Source: Burkholderia metallica (GTDB taxonomy: Bacteria; Pseudomonadota; Gammaproteobacteria; Burkholderiales; Burkholderiaceae). Taken from it: a stretch of DNA of 64,000 nucleotides. The translations under genes were made by a program, and so were the position numbers. The DNA lies in NCBI RefSeq assembly GCF_902832845.1, contig NZ_CADFDB010000007.1, positions 248,001 to 312,000 on the forward strand. The letters are read 5' to 3'. The notes under the pieces are model-generated. The model searched no databases. It was not told the DNA's origin and saw only the letters and a program-made list of their open reading frames with translations. Shown one piece after another: positions 54,453-64,000 of this stretch. Position 1 is the first letter of the stretch. Each line of letters begins with the position of its first letter.

Positions 54453-54995
54453 CTACGCGCGCAGATCGTTGCGTTCGAGACGATGGCGAATGTAAGGAAT
54501 GCCGTCGTGCACGACGCTCACGCGCCGCATCCCGAGCTTGCGCGCGACATTCAGAGAGCCGCTGTTGGCCTCCGCGATATCGGCGATCACGCGCGGCAGG
54601 CGCACGGTGTCGAACGCATGCCGCACGACCGCTTGCGCGGCTTCGCTCGCGATGCCGCGCCCCCAGGTCTCGCGCACCAGCCGCCAGCCGATCTCGACGT
54701 CGCGCGCGCCGTCCGCGTAGTCGGGAATCAGCAGGATCCAGCCGACGAACGCATCGGGTGCGGCTTTCTCGAAGATCGACCAGTAACCGAGACCCGGCGG
54801 ATAGTCGCGCGTGATCCGGTGCGCGACGAAGCGCCGATGCTCGACGGGATCGTGCCACGGGCCCGCGATGTGCCGCGTGACCTCGGGATCGCGATCCATC
54901 GCGATACACGCATCGAGATCGGCCAGCACGCGCGGACGCAGCCACAGCCGCGCGGTTTCGAGCACGGGCAGCGTAGCGGCGGAACGTTCGTTCAT
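54453..54995 (-). CDS. GNAT-family N-acetyltransferase (RimJ/RimL-type)
   Basis: This 180-residue acetyltransferase starts at the ATG at 54995, with an AGGAG upstream. It has the RimJ/RimL pattern: LETARLWLRPRVLADLDACI at the N-terminus, WRLVRETWGRGIASEAAQA with the acetyl-CoA loop, ANSGSLNVARKLGM near the end and a family-typical terminal YIRHRLERN. It probably acetylates a small amine or protein N-terminus; target unknown. Transcribed towards the ParB-SulP pair, 136 bp away. Confidence 0.92.
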   Translation of the reverse strand: MNERSAATLPVLETARLWLRPRVLADLDACIAMDRDPEVTRHIAGPWHDPVEHRRFVAHRITRDYPPGLGYWSIFEKAAPDAFVGWILLIPDYADGARDVEIGWRLVRETWGRGIASEAAQAVVRHAFDTVRLPRVIADIAEANSGSLNVARKLGMRRVSVVHDGIPYIRHRLERNDLRA

Positions 54996-55276
54996 CGGGA
55001 CTCCTGATTCGGTGGCAATGCGCATCGGGCGTATTACAAAACAGATACAAACGCCCTTCCGGAATGATACAGATGGCTGTCGCCGGTTTCATGCGGCGCC
55101 GTTGCCGTTTTCGAAACAGTTCATTTCGTAGGGATTATTCCCGATTCGGCGTTATCGCGCCCCACATCGCGCGGCGCCGCAGCCTACACTCGATCCATGC
55201 CCCCGCACCGCGCGCAGGCCGGGCCGGCATCCGCATGCACATCGTGAGCGCGCAAGCCAACGAGGAGACCTCGGAC

Positions 55277-56497
55277 ATGAGCTGGACCCGCGAACAACGC
55301 AACGTCACGATCGCCGCCTACCTGGGCTGGACGCTCGACGCGTTCGATTTTTTCCTGATGGTTTTCGTGCTGAAGGACATCGCCGCCGAATTCGGGTCGA
55401 CGATTCCCGCCGTCGCGTTCGCGCTCACGCTGACGCTCGCGATGCGCCCGCTCGGCGCACTGATCTTCGGCCGGCTCGCCGATCGCTTCGGCCGCCGCCC
55501 GACATTGATGGTCAACATCGCGTGCTACTCGCTGCTCGAACTCGCATCGGGTTTCGCGCCGAGCCTGACCGCGCTGCTCGTCTTGCGCGCGCTGTTCGGC
55601 GTCGCGATGGGCGGCGAATGGGGTGTCGGCTCCGCGCTGACGATGGAAACCGTGCCCACCCATGCGCGCGGCTTCGTGTCGGGGCTGCTGCAGGCCGGCT
55701 ACCCGAGCGGCTACCTGCTCGCGTCCGTCGTGTTCGGCCTGTTCTACCAGTACATCGGCTGGCGCGGGATGTTCATGGTCGGCGTGCTGCCCGCGCTGCT
55801 CGTGCTGTACGTGCGCGCGCACGTGCCCGAATCGCCGGCGTGGAAGCAGATGGAGAAGCGCCCGCGCCCGAGCCTCGGCGCCACGCTGAAGCAGAACTGG
55901 AAGCTCACGATCTACGCGATCGTGCTGATGACCGCGTTCAACTTCTTCTCGCACGGTACGCAGGATCTCTATCCGACCTTCCTGCGCGAACAGCATCACT
56001 TCGATCCGCATACCGTGTCGTGGATCACGATCGTGCTGAACATCGGCGCGATCGTCGGCGGCCTGTCGTTCGGCTCGATCTCGGAGCGGATCGGCCGGCG
56101 CCGGGCCATCTTCATCGCCGCGTTGATCGCGCTGCCCGTGCTGCCGCTGTGGGCGTTCTCGAGCGGCCCGGTCGCGCTCGCCGCGGGGGCGTTCCTGATG
56201 CAGATCTCGGTGCAGGGCGCGTGGGGCGTGATCCCGGTTCACCTGAACGAGATCTCGCCGGACGAGATCCGCGCGACCTTCCCCGGCGTCGTCTACCAGC
56301 TCGGCAACCTGCTCGCGTCGGGCAACGCGACGATGCAGGCGTCGCTCGCCGTTTCGAACGGCAACGATTACAGCTTCGCGCTCGCACTCGTGGCCGGCAT
56401 CGTCGCCGTCGCGATCGCCGTGCTGATCCTGTTCAGCCGCGAGCGGCGCGGCATCGACATGACGCAATCGGTCAATACGCGTAGCACGGTCGGCTGA
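55277..56497 (+). CDS. MFS transporter (sugar-acid/carboxylate family)
   Basis: This 406-residue transporter with about 12 helices resembles the NanT/aromatic-acid:H+ symporter branch: GWTLDAFDFFLMVFVLKDIA at helix 1, FGRLADRFGRRPTLMV between helices 2 and 3, and LRALFGVAMGGEWGVGSAL at helix 4. The C-terminal half ends with FSRERRGIDM. The start at 55277 follows GAGGAGACC. Unlinked to a catabolic operon here; substrate uncertain. Confidence 0.9.
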   Translation: MSWTREQRNVTIAAYLGWTLDAFDFFLMVFVLKDIAAEFGSTIPAVAFALTLTLAMRPLGALIFGRLADRFGRRPTLMVNIACYSLLELASGFAPSLTALLVLRALFGVAMGGEWGVGSALTMETVPTHARGFVSGLLQAGYPSGYLLASVVFGLFYQYIGWRGMFMVGVLPALLVLYVRAHVPESPAWKQMEKRPRPSLGATLKQNWKLTIYAIVLMTAFNFFSHGTQDLYPTFLREQHHFDPHTVSWITIVLNIGAIVGGLSFGSISERIGRRRAIFIAALIALPVLPLWAFSSGPVALAAGAFLMQISVQGAWGVIPVHLNEISPDEIRATFPGVVYQLGNLLASGNATMQASLAVSNGNDYSFALALVAGIVAVAIAVLILFSRERRGIDMTQSVNTRSTVG

Positions 56498-56650
56498 ACG
56501 CGCGCATTGCCGCATTGCATCATCGCGCGTGCCCCGCCCTGCCGAGGGCGCGCGCGATCCATTCCGCATTCGCACATCGAACTAGAGGAATTTGTCCAGA
56601 TTCCCCGCTTGCCCGCTCCGTCCGCGATTTTTTATCTTAATAAAAACGGC

Positions 56651-56669
56651 TGTTTGAATCAGACAAACA
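56651..56669. promoter_or_regulatory. PsrA-like inverted repeat upstream of the TetR gene
   Basis: TGTTTG (56651-56656), 7 bp, CAAACA (56664-56669). It resembles the G/CAAAC...GTTTG/C fatty-acid-responsive boxes of Pseudomonas PsrA, with outward-facing arms swapped. It lies 43 bp before the ATG of the TetR gene, so autoregulation is likely. Confidence 0.65.
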
Positions 56670-56712
56670 AATCACCAGTTCGCGGCCGGGGGACCGGCAT
56701 GGGAGGCGGGAC

Positions 56713-57534
56713 ATGGCAGTAAGTCAGGAGGGGCGGCCAGCCGCGGGACGGCCGTCCGGGGCACGGTCATCCGGCACGCGGCAGACCGGCGGAACGAAGG
56801 CACGCATCCTCGATGCGGCCGAGGATCTGTTCATCGAGCATGGCTTCGAGGCGATGTCAATGCGCCAGATCACCTCGCGCGCGGCGGTCAACCTCGCCGC
56901 GGTCAACTACCACTTCGGCAGCAAGGAAGCGCTGATCCACGCGATGCTGTCGCGCCGGCTCGACCAGCTCAACCAGGAACGCCTCGGCATCCTCGACCGC
57001 TTCGATGCGCAACTCGGCACGCACATCACCTGCGAGCACGTGCTCGGCGCGATGTTCATTCCCGCGCTGAAGGCGTCGCGCGATCCCGGACGCGGCGGGC
57101 CCGGGTTCCTGCGGCTGATCGGCCGTGCGTACACCGATCCGTCGCCGTTCGTGCGCAACTTCCTGACCGCGCACTATGCCAGCGTCGCGGGCCGCTTCTT
57201 CGATGCATTCCAGCGCGCGTTGCCGCATCTGCCGCGCACCGAGCTCGGCTGGCGCCTGCACTTCGCGATCGGCGCGCTGTCCGGCGCGCTCGCGGGCGCC
57301 GAAACGGAAAGCCTGATCGACGAGTTCTCGCAAGGCCGCACGATGAACGACGTGCAGATGATCGCGCGGCTGTCGTCGCTGATCGTCGCCGCGCTGAAAG
57401 CGCCGATGCCCGACAGCGCGCAACTGTCGATCTTCGCAGCCGTGCTCGACGACGCAGGCGCCAGCGAAGCATTCGGGCTGCCGCAGTCGGGCCCGGCCAC
57501 TGCCGATACGGCGACGCTGCATTCCACGAACTGA
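56713..57534 (+). CDS. TetR-family regulator, PsrA-like
   Basis: This 273-residue TetR protein has a 30-residue Gly/Arg/Pro-rich leader and a HTH at about 30-75 (ARILDAAEDLFIEHGFEAMSMRQITSRAAVNLAAVNYHF). The C-terminal ligand domain GPGFLRLIGRAYTDPSPFVRNFL resembles PsrA-like regulators of fatty acid metabolism. A TGTTTG-N7-CAAACA repeat lies upstream. It precedes a fadD-type acyl-CoA ligase gene, supporting a role in control of fatty-acid activation. 156 bp separate the two genes. Confidence 0.9.
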   Translation: MAVSQEGRPAAGRPSGARSSGTRQTGGTKARILDAAEDLFIEHGFEAMSMRQITSRAAVNLAAVNYHFGSKEALIHAMLSRRLDQLNQERLGILDRFDAQLGTHITCEHVLGAMFIPALKASRDPGRGGPGFLRLIGRAYTDPSPFVRNFLTAHYASVAGRFFDAFQRALPHLPRTELGWRLHFAIGALSGALAGAETESLIDEFSQGRTMNDVQMIARLSSLIVAALKAPMPDSAQLSIFAAVLDDAGASEAFGLPQSGPATADTATLHSTN

Positions 57535-57690
57535 GCGCGCGAGGCCACGCGCGGCTTCCTGTTCACGATTTGATCGATACGCGCGGTCGTGCAGGGCGTC
57601 GAGGCGCCCCGTCGATCGACCATGCGGCACGAGGCACGGGCCGGCGCAGAAGCGCCCGCCCTCGTCAAAAGCAAACACCGGAGACTCGTC

Positions 57691-59445
57691 ATGTCATCTT
57701 CCGCAGCAAGCACCGCGGCGCAGGTTCCGCCGAACACCGACGGCATCTGGTACGCGTCATACCCGCCCGGTGTTCCGCACGAGATCGACGTCGCGCAATA
57801 TGCGTCGCTCGTGCAGTTCTTCGACGAATGCACGACCCGCTTCGCCGACCGCGTCGCCTACGTGAGCGCCGGTGCGTCGATGACCTACCGCGCGCTCGCG
57901 CAGAAAGTCGACGCGTTCGCGTCGTATCTGCAAAGCGTCGGCGTGAAGCCCGGCGACCGCGTCGCGATCATGCTGCCGAACACGTTCCAGTATCCGGTCG
58001 CGCTGTTCGGCTCGCTGAAGGCCGGCGCGATCGTCGTCAACGTGAACCCGCTCTACACCGTGCGCGAACTCGCGCACCAGTTGAAGGACAGCAGCGCGCA
58101 GACGATCGTCGTGTTCGAGAATTTCGCACGCACGCTGCAGGACGCGCTGCCGGAAACGCAGGTGAAGAACATCGTCGTCACCGCGCTCGGCGACCTGCTC
58201 GCCGACGGCTTCAACGCGAAAGGACGCCTGATCAATTTCGTGCTCAAGCACGTGAAGAAGCTCGTGCCGGCCTACCATCTGCCGCAGGCCGTCCGGCTTC
58301 GCTCCGCGCTCGCGCTCGGCGCGCGCGTCAAGCCGCAGCCCGTGCAGACGACGCGCGACGACCTCGCGTTCCTGCAGTACACGGGCGGCACGACCGGCGT
58401 CGCGAAAGGCGCGATGCTCACGCACGGCAACCTGATCGCGAACCTGCTGCAAGCGAAGGCGTGGATCGCCGACCAGGTATCGGGCGACGTCGAGACCGTG
58501 CTCACGCCGCTGCCGCTGTACCATATCTATTCGCTGACGGTGAATGCATTCATCTTCATGGGGCTCGGCGGGCGCAACATCCTGATCGCGAACCCGCGCG
58601 ACATGAAGATGGTGATGAAGATCATCCGCAACGAGACGTTCACCGGGATCACCGGCATCAACACGCTGTACAACGCGTTCCTCGACAACGAGGAATTCCG
58701 CAAGCGCGATTTCTCGAAGCTGAAGCTCGCGATGGCGGGCGGGATGGCGATGCAGCGCGCGGTCGCGGAACGCTTCCAGCAGGTGACGGGGCGGCCGGTC
58801 GTCGAAGGCTACGGCCTGACCGAATGCTCGCCGATCGTCACGATGAACCCGGTGGACCTGAACGACATGGCCGCGTTCAGCGGGTCGATCGGCCTGCCCG
58901 CGCCGTCCACCGTCGTACGCTTTCGCCGCGAGGACGGCACCTGGGCGCCGGTCGGCGAACCGGGCGAGCTGTGCGTGCACGGTCCGCAGGTGATGCGCGG
59001 CTACTGGCAGCGCCCCGACGAGACGGCCAAGGTGATCGACGCCGACGGCTGGCTCGCCACCGGCGACATCGGCGTGATGGACGAACACGGCTTCATCCGG
59101 CTGATCGACCGCAAGAAGGACATGATCCTCGTGTCGGGCTTCAACGTGTATCCGAACGAGATCGAGGAAGTGCTGGTGATGCATCCGGGCATCAGCGAAG
59201 CCGCGGCGATCGGCATTCCCGACGACGTGCAGGGCGAGCGGATCAAGGTGTTCGTCGTGCGCCGCGATCCGTCGCTGACGGTCGACGACGTGCTCGCGCA
59301 CTGCCGCAAGAACCTGACCGGCTACAAGATGCCGAAATTCGTCGAGTTCCGCGACGCACTGCCGCAGACGAACGTCGGCAAGATCCTGCGCCGCGCACTG
59401 CGCGACGAGGAACTCGCCAAACTCAAGGCCGCGAAGCAAGGCTGA
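57691..59445 (+). CDS. fadD: Long-chain fatty-acid--CoA ligase
   Basis: This 584-residue AMP-forming enzyme activates free fatty acids. The P-loop motif YTGGTTGVAKGAMLTHG, the GYGLTECSP motif, TGDIGVMDEHGFIRLIDRKKDMIL and the catalytic C-terminal K in TNVGKILRRAL are all intact. It ends with a C-terminal helix similar to FadD. The start at 57691 has CCGGAG upstream; other in-frame ATGs upstream add a Arg/Ala-rich leader. It lies downstream of the PsrA-like regulator and upstream of a DUF1571 gene, from which it is 29 bp away. Confidence 0.96.
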   Translation: MSSSAASTAAQVPPNTDGIWYASYPPGVPHEIDVAQYASLVQFFDECTTRFADRVAYVSAGASMTYRALAQKVDAFASYLQSVGVKPGDRVAIMLPNTFQYPVALFGSLKAGAIVVNVNPLYTVRELAHQLKDSSAQTIVVFENFARTLQDALPETQVKNIVVTALGDLLADGFNAKGRLINFVLKHVKKLVPAYHLPQAVRLRSALALGARVKPQPVQTTRDDLAFLQYTGGTTGVAKGAMLTHGNLIANLLQAKAWIADQVSGDVETVLTPLPLYHIYSLTVNAFIFMGLGGRNILIANPRDMKMVMKIIRNETFTGITGINTLYNAFLDNEEFRKRDFSKLKLAMAGGMAMQRAVAERFQQVTGRPVVEGYGLTECSPIVTMNPVDLNDMAAFSGSIGLPAPSTVVRFRREDGTWAPVGEPGELCVHGPQVMRGYWQRPDETAKVIDADGWLATGDIGVMDEHGFIRLIDRKKDMILVSGFNVYPNEIEEVLVMHPGISEAAAIGIPDDVQGERIKVFVVRRDPSLTVDDVLAHCRKNLTGYKMPKFVEFRDALPQTNVGKILRRALRDEELAKLKAAKQG

Positions 59446-59474
59446 ACGATCCATCGCCCCCGGAGACGCCGTCG

Positions 59475-60392
59475 ATGAACGAAGGAAAGAAACGCCACGC
59501 GCGGCATGCCGCCGCCGTGGCAGTCGCATGCCTGTTGTCGCTCGCGCAGGCGAGCCTGCATGCCCAGGAAACGACCGACGCCGCGAGCGCGGCAGCAGCC
59601 GTCACGCTGCCGGCGGACCTCGCGAAAGTCACGCGCGAGCCGGTCGCGCAGCAGGCGCGCTGGCTGCGCACGGCCGCACAGCGCGGCACGCTCGCGCAAC
59701 TCGACGACGCGACGCTCACCGCGCTCTTCAAGGCGCTCGATCCGCTCGCCGTGCCGCTCTATATCCGCAACGGTCCCAACGGCTATCCGGCATACCAGTT
59801 CACGATGGTGCGCCAGGAGCGCATCAGCGGAAAATGGTCCGACACGCCCGACCGCATGCTCGTGAAGACCACCCGCGAGCCGCTGCGCGTCTACGCGAAA
59901 TGGCTGCCGGGCGGCGCGCATGCGGGGCAAGAAACGATCTACGACACGACGCAGCGCAAGGACGAGATGTACGGCCACCTCGGCGGCCTGCTCGGCAAGA
60001 TTCCGCTGTGGACGGCACTCGACGGCGCACTCGCGCGCGCCCAGTCGAATCATCAGGTGAAGGATCTCGGCACCGAGTTCATCACGAACCTGTACCTGAC
60101 CGAAGGGAAGAAGTATCTGGAAGCCGGCGTGCAGCGGCCCACCGACGTGGAGGCCAAAACGATCGGCGGCGTGCGCGTCGTCGCGCTCACCTACGAAACC
60201 CCGACCGGCCGGCCGCAGTTCTATGCGAAGAAGGAAATCCTCGGGCTCGACCTGCACGCGCCCTATTTCCGGACCGTCGAGTCCTATGACAACGACGGCA
60301 AGATCTTCGAGCGGATCGTCATCGAGAAAATCGCGCCGGCGACGTTCGACGACACCGCATTCGACCCGAAAAACCCCGACTACGCGTTCTGA
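59475..60392 (+). CDS. DUF1571-domain exported protein
   Basis: This 305-residue protein has a signal peptide (MNEGKKRHARHAAAVAVACL ... SLHAQ). The mature portion has a helical N-part and a DUF1571-type beta domain: QFTMVRQERISGKWSDTPDR, VYAKWLPGGAHAGQETIYD, and a C-terminal VESYDNDGKIFERIVIEK. The family occurs in periplasmic or outer-membrane proteins of Proteobacteria and may carry lipid ligands, like LolA-type folds. It is 29 bp downstream of fadD and probably in the same operon. Confidence 0.85.
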   Translation: MNEGKKRHARHAAAVAVACLLSLAQASLHAQETTDAASAAAAVTLPADLAKVTREPVAQQARWLRTAAQRGTLAQLDDATLTALFKALDPLAVPLYIRNGPNGYPAYQFTMVRQERISGKWSDTPDRMLVKTTREPLRVYAKWLPGGAHAGQETIYDTTQRKDEMYGHLGGLLGKIPLWTALDGALARAQSNHQVKDLGTEFITNLYLTEGKKYLEAGVQRPTDVEAKTIGGVRVVALTYETPTGRPQFYAKKEILGLDLHAPYFRTVESYDNDGKIFERIVIEKIAPATFDDTAFDPKNPDYAF

Positions 60393-60898
60393 TGCGCGTC
60401 GACATGCCCCGTTCAATCGCCATCGCCGTGCTAGCCGTCTGGTTAGCCCGGACAGGCGACCACGGCCGACCACGGCGCCATACGGACTGGCGCCGGCGCG
60501 ACCGGTTAAGCCAATGTCGGCCGATAAGGTCGACATGCCCCGGCATCGCGTGGTCGGACGCAAGCAACGCCGCGCCGCTTTACCCAACGCCCCTTGCTCA
60601 TGTTCCGAATCCCTGATATGGCGAGCCGAGCGGTATGCGCAGCCCATGTAAGAAACACGCGCGAACCCAGGCGGTACGTCGTTGCGAGCGCCGTAACGCG
60701 ACGTAACGAAACGGTTCTAGCCGTTCGGCCGAATCGCGAAAATGGCCCGGACCGTCTATAGTGGGTTACGGTTCGACACAATCACGACTGCGCGCTTCCC
60801 TATTGAACAAGGTAGAATTCCGCCAAACGTCTTGTGGACGAACTCGCCACACACACACGCACAACATATTCTCTGACGCAGGCTCCTGCCGCACCTCA
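60393..60898. other. Intergenic region upstream of hfq2
   Basis: About 506 bp. A 13-bp direct repeat GTCGACATGCCCC occurs at 60398-60410 and 60529-60541. TATAGT at 60757-60762 may be a -10 element for hfq2 without a good -35. A CA-rich leader with ACACACACACGC precedes the ATG, and no clear Shine-Dalgarno is seen. Confidence 0.5.
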
Positions 60899-61477
60899 AT
60901 GGCCAATCCCGCAGAATCCCATCCGCAAAACGACTTCATCAATTCGGCGCGCAAGGAACGTAAGCGCGTTGAAATCTATCTCGTCAACGGCATTCGTCTG
61001 ACGGGGTGTATCGAGTCGTTCGACCAGTACCTGGTGATGCTGCGCACCCCCGTGGGTCTGCAAGGCATCTACAAGCGCGCGATTTCCACGATCCAGCTCG
61101 ACACGGGCGGCTCGCGCCCGGGCGGCGGCGGCCCCCGCGGGCCCCGCACCGGCGGGCGCCCCGGCGGCCGTGAAGGCGGCGGTCACAGCCCGTATGGCTC
61201 GCACGGCGGCTATGGCTCGCGCGAACCGCGCGAACCGCGGGAGGGTTACGGCTCGCGTGAGCCGCGCGAAGGCTACGGTGCCCCGCGCGAACCCCGTGAG
61301 CCGCGCGAAAGCTACGGCGCCCCGCGCGAACCCCGTGAACCGCGCGAAAGCTACGGCGCCCCGCGCGACACCGGCGATGCATCCGGCAACGGCAACGCTT
61401 CGTCGTCGGATTCCCGCGGCGGCAACGGGCCGGTGATCGTGACCCGGCGCCGGCGAATCGTTCCGGACGGCCAGTAA
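60899..61477 (+). CDS. hfq2: Hfq paralogue with long repetitive C-terminal tail (Hfq2)
   Basis: This 192-residue protein starts with a complete Sm fold: Sm1 [20 protein letters not shown] (14-33) and [16 protein letters not shown], Sm2 [10 protein letters not shown] (56-65; KRAIS instead of the usual KHAIS). Residues 70-190 form a Gly/Arg/Glu/Pro tail with repeats of GYGSREPRE (104-116, 117-124) and [13 protein letters not shown] (126-137, 138-150, 151-156). Burkholderia cenocepacia has two Hfq proteins and the second carries a similar tail. It binds sRNA and mRNA, probably with the tail contributing. No strong ribosome site upstream. Confidence 0.92.
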   Translation: MANPAESHPQNDFINSARKERKRVEIYLVNGIRLTGCIESFDQYLVMLRTPVGLQGIYKRAISTIQLDTGGSRPGGGGPRGPRTGGRPGGREGGGHSPYGSHGGYGSREPREPREGYGSREPREGYGAPREPREPRESYGAPREPREPRESYGAPRDTGDASGNGNASSSDSRGGNGPVIVTRRRRIVPDGQ

Positions 61478-61480
61478 AAC

Positions 61481-61510
61481 AAAAGGGCAAGCCAACCGGC
61501 TTGCCCTTTT
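61481..61510. terminator. Terminator between hfq2 and the DUF2968 gene
   Basis: AAAAGGGCAAGCC (61481-61493), loop AACC, GGCTTGCCCTTTT (61498-61510). Flanked by As and Ts, so it serves both convergent genes. Confidence 0.93.
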
Positions 61511-61554
61511 TACTGGTGCGGCCGGCGCGGCATGTCGCCGCACCGTCGCCAGGT

Positions 61555-62262
61555 TCAGCGCGCCGTCGTCGGCAGGCCCGCGTCGGCCTCGCGCTGCAAC
61601 GAACGCACCTGCTGCTGCAACGCCCGCAGTTGCGCCTGAAGCTGAGCCTGCTGCGCCTGCAAGGCGGCCGTCTCGCTGCGGACGCTCTTCTGGCGATCCG
61701 CGACTGCCGCCTGCTGCTGGCGGGCGATCGAGATATCGGCCTGCAGACGTCGCGCACGATCCTGCGTGACTTCGATCTGCTTGTCCATCTGCGCCTTCTG
61801 CGACTCCAGCTTCGCCGCCCTCAGTTCGTTCACGGCCAGCCGCTCCGCCTGGTGCGAGAAATCGCGGTAGATCGCTTCCGCACGCGTTTCGTCGTAAGTC
61901 TTGATCACGCGCCAGAACGCCTTCTGCTGGAACAGCGCGACGAAGTACGCTCCGTCCTTTACGTTGAACAGCAGGCTCGCGCCGTAGCTGCCGTTGTAGC
62001 TCGTGCGCATTTCCGTCAGCGTGTGCGCCTGGATCTGGCGCTGCAGGTCGTCGACCGTGCTCGGCCCCGTCGTTTCGCCCGCCTGCGGCTGCAGCGACGT
62101 CTGTGCCTGCGAATCGATCACCGGAATCGCGGCCACCGGCGCCGACGCTTGCTGTACGGCAGGCGAACCGCTGTCCGCCAGACTTTGCGCGTATGCGCCC
62201 TGCATGCCTCCCACCATGGCGAGCAACACGCACGCCCTTCCCAACCCCGTCATATGGCTCAT
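61555..62262 (-). CDS. DUF2968-family exported coiled-coil protein
   Basis: This 235-residue protein has a signal peptide (MSHMTGLGRACVLLAMVGG, cleavage near AYAQS). A short central domain (STVDDLQRQIQAHTLTEMRTS, then SYGASLLFNVKDGAYFVALF) resembles DUF2968, and residues about 150-225 form a long coiled coil (QKAQMDKQIEVTQDRARRL ... QAQLQAQLRALQQQ). The family is restricted to Burkholderiales and relatives. It lies 54 bp behind a sigma-54 activator gene, so the two may be co-transcribed. Confidence 0.85.
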   Translation of the reverse strand: MSHMTGLGRACVLLAMVGGMQGAYAQSLADSGSPAVQQASAPVAAIPVIDSQAQTSLQPQAGETTGPSTVDDLQRQIQAHTLTEMRTSYNGSYGASLLFNVKDGAYFVALFQQKAFWRVIKTYDETRAEAIYRDFSHQAERLAVNELRAAKLESQKAQMDKQIEVTQDRARRLQADISIARQQQAAVADRQKSVRSETAALQAQQAQLQAQLRALQQQVRSLQREADAGLPTTAR

Positions 62263-62316
62263 GAAGTTCTATTCCCGCCCGAGTCGTTGTAATTCAGCGC
62301 GATTTTATCTCATTAA

Positions 62317-63813
<1,497 letters not shown>

Positions 63814-64000
63814 TTATTGAACAAGCATCGGGTTGCCGCATTTGATCGAATCCGGCGTGTTCGTGACATAGGCATTTCCCAGGCTCAGGCCGAGCAGGCC
63901 CGTGACGGAGGTCAGGAGAGAATCGATCGGTTGGAGGAGCAGCGGAACGAGCGTGTTCGCCAGCGCGGTAAGAAGCGGCCCGGTCAAGGTAGTCAATAGC
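63814..64000 (-). CDS. C-terminal end of an unidentified protein, perhaps TadG-like (cut by window edge)
   Basis: At least the last 61 residues of a protein whose start lies beyond the right edge. The end (LPLLLQPIDSLLTSVTGLLG, then NTPDSIKCGNPMLVQ) is a hydrophobic, amphipathic region with a terminal CGxPxLVQ motif that I associate with TadG-like pilus-assembly proteins of the Burkholderia Flp cluster. This is a weak similarity. An in-frame ATG at 63996 is not evidence of a true start. Confidence 0.5.
   Translation of the reverse strand, partial: LLTTLTGPLLTALANTLVPLLLQPIDSLLTSVTGLLGLSLGNAYVTNTPDSIKCGNPMLVQ

Noticed and set aside
57626-57634. GGCACGAGG motif before fadD, also CCTCGTGCC at 33481-33489 in aat
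   Set aside because: Same 9-mer as the sRNA candidates, but one is in a coding sequence and neither is followed by a terminator, so these look like chance matches. They show the motif alone is weak evidence.
60398-60541. 13-bp direct repeat GTCGACATGCCCC upstream of hfq2
   Set aside because: Short, two copies only, and no associated structure; could be chance in high-GC DNA.
61200-61370. Repeats that look CRISPR-like in DNA
   Set aside because: They are in-frame codon repeats of the Hfq2 tail; units are short, uneven and have no spacers.

Overview
The window is high-GC, densely packed bacterial DNA that looks like the main chromosome of a Burkholderia cepacia complex species. The evidence is the gene content and order: sbp/lexA divergent pair, aat-bpt-pyrD, rnr-rlmB, ssuDCBF, an hfq paralogue with a long Gly/Arg/Glu-Pro tail, and a sigma-54 activator beside a TadG-like fragment. 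About 64 protein genes and three tRNAs (His, initiator Met, Leu-CAG) are supported. No rRNA, CRISPR array, insertion sequence or prophage is visible.

Layout. 1-8.6 kb: start of a sulfate-binding protein gene divergent from lexA (two LexA boxes and an unknown SOS-operon gene), a universal stress protein, a NodIJ-type ABC exporter, and mnmH overlapping an ArsP-type permease. 8.6-17 kb: LysR/M20 peptidase/MFS locus, tas, a thioesterase divergent from an HxlR regulator with two palindromes between them, a secreted PLD-type nuclease, and a GAF-GGDEF diguanylate cyclase. 17-24 kb is the most accessory-looking part: small hypothetical proteins, VOC proteins, a DUF695-RraB fusion, and long gene-poor gaps with several minus-strand terminators that have no obvious gene in front of them (candidate small RNAs). 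24-32 kb: tRNA-His, dusA, the sulfonate operon ssuDCBF (no ssuE/ssuA), a 3-hydroxyisobutyryl-CoA hydrolase, and an SMR pump.

32-45 kb is housekeeping: tRNA-fMet, a Nudix hydrolase, the N-degron transferases aat and bpt, pyrD, a cystine-type ABC importer without its ATPase, a Gfo/Idh oxidoreductase, a GntR regulator, rpiA, an AmiD-like amidase, rlmB and rnr. 45-52 kb: tRNA-Leu with a duplicated 3' end plus terminator, then a fructose-type sugar regulon (ROK repressor, ABC ATPase, permease, binding protein, kinase) preceded by a perfect 27-bp operator-like palindrome. 52-64 kb: SulP transporter coupled to a ParB/Srx-fold protein, GNAT, MFS, a TetR-fadD-DUF1571 fatty-acid locus with a PsrA-like box, hfq2, a DUF2968 protein, and a VpsR-like sigma-54 activator.

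Most of the window is conserved core genome. The candidates I consider most novel are the tandem small-RNA-like units at 22.9-23.2 kb, the duplicated tRNA-Leu tail, the mnmH-permease coupling, the SOS-operon small protein, and the SulP-ParB/Srx pair. Functions are inferred from sequence motifs and family knowledge only; no database search was possible.
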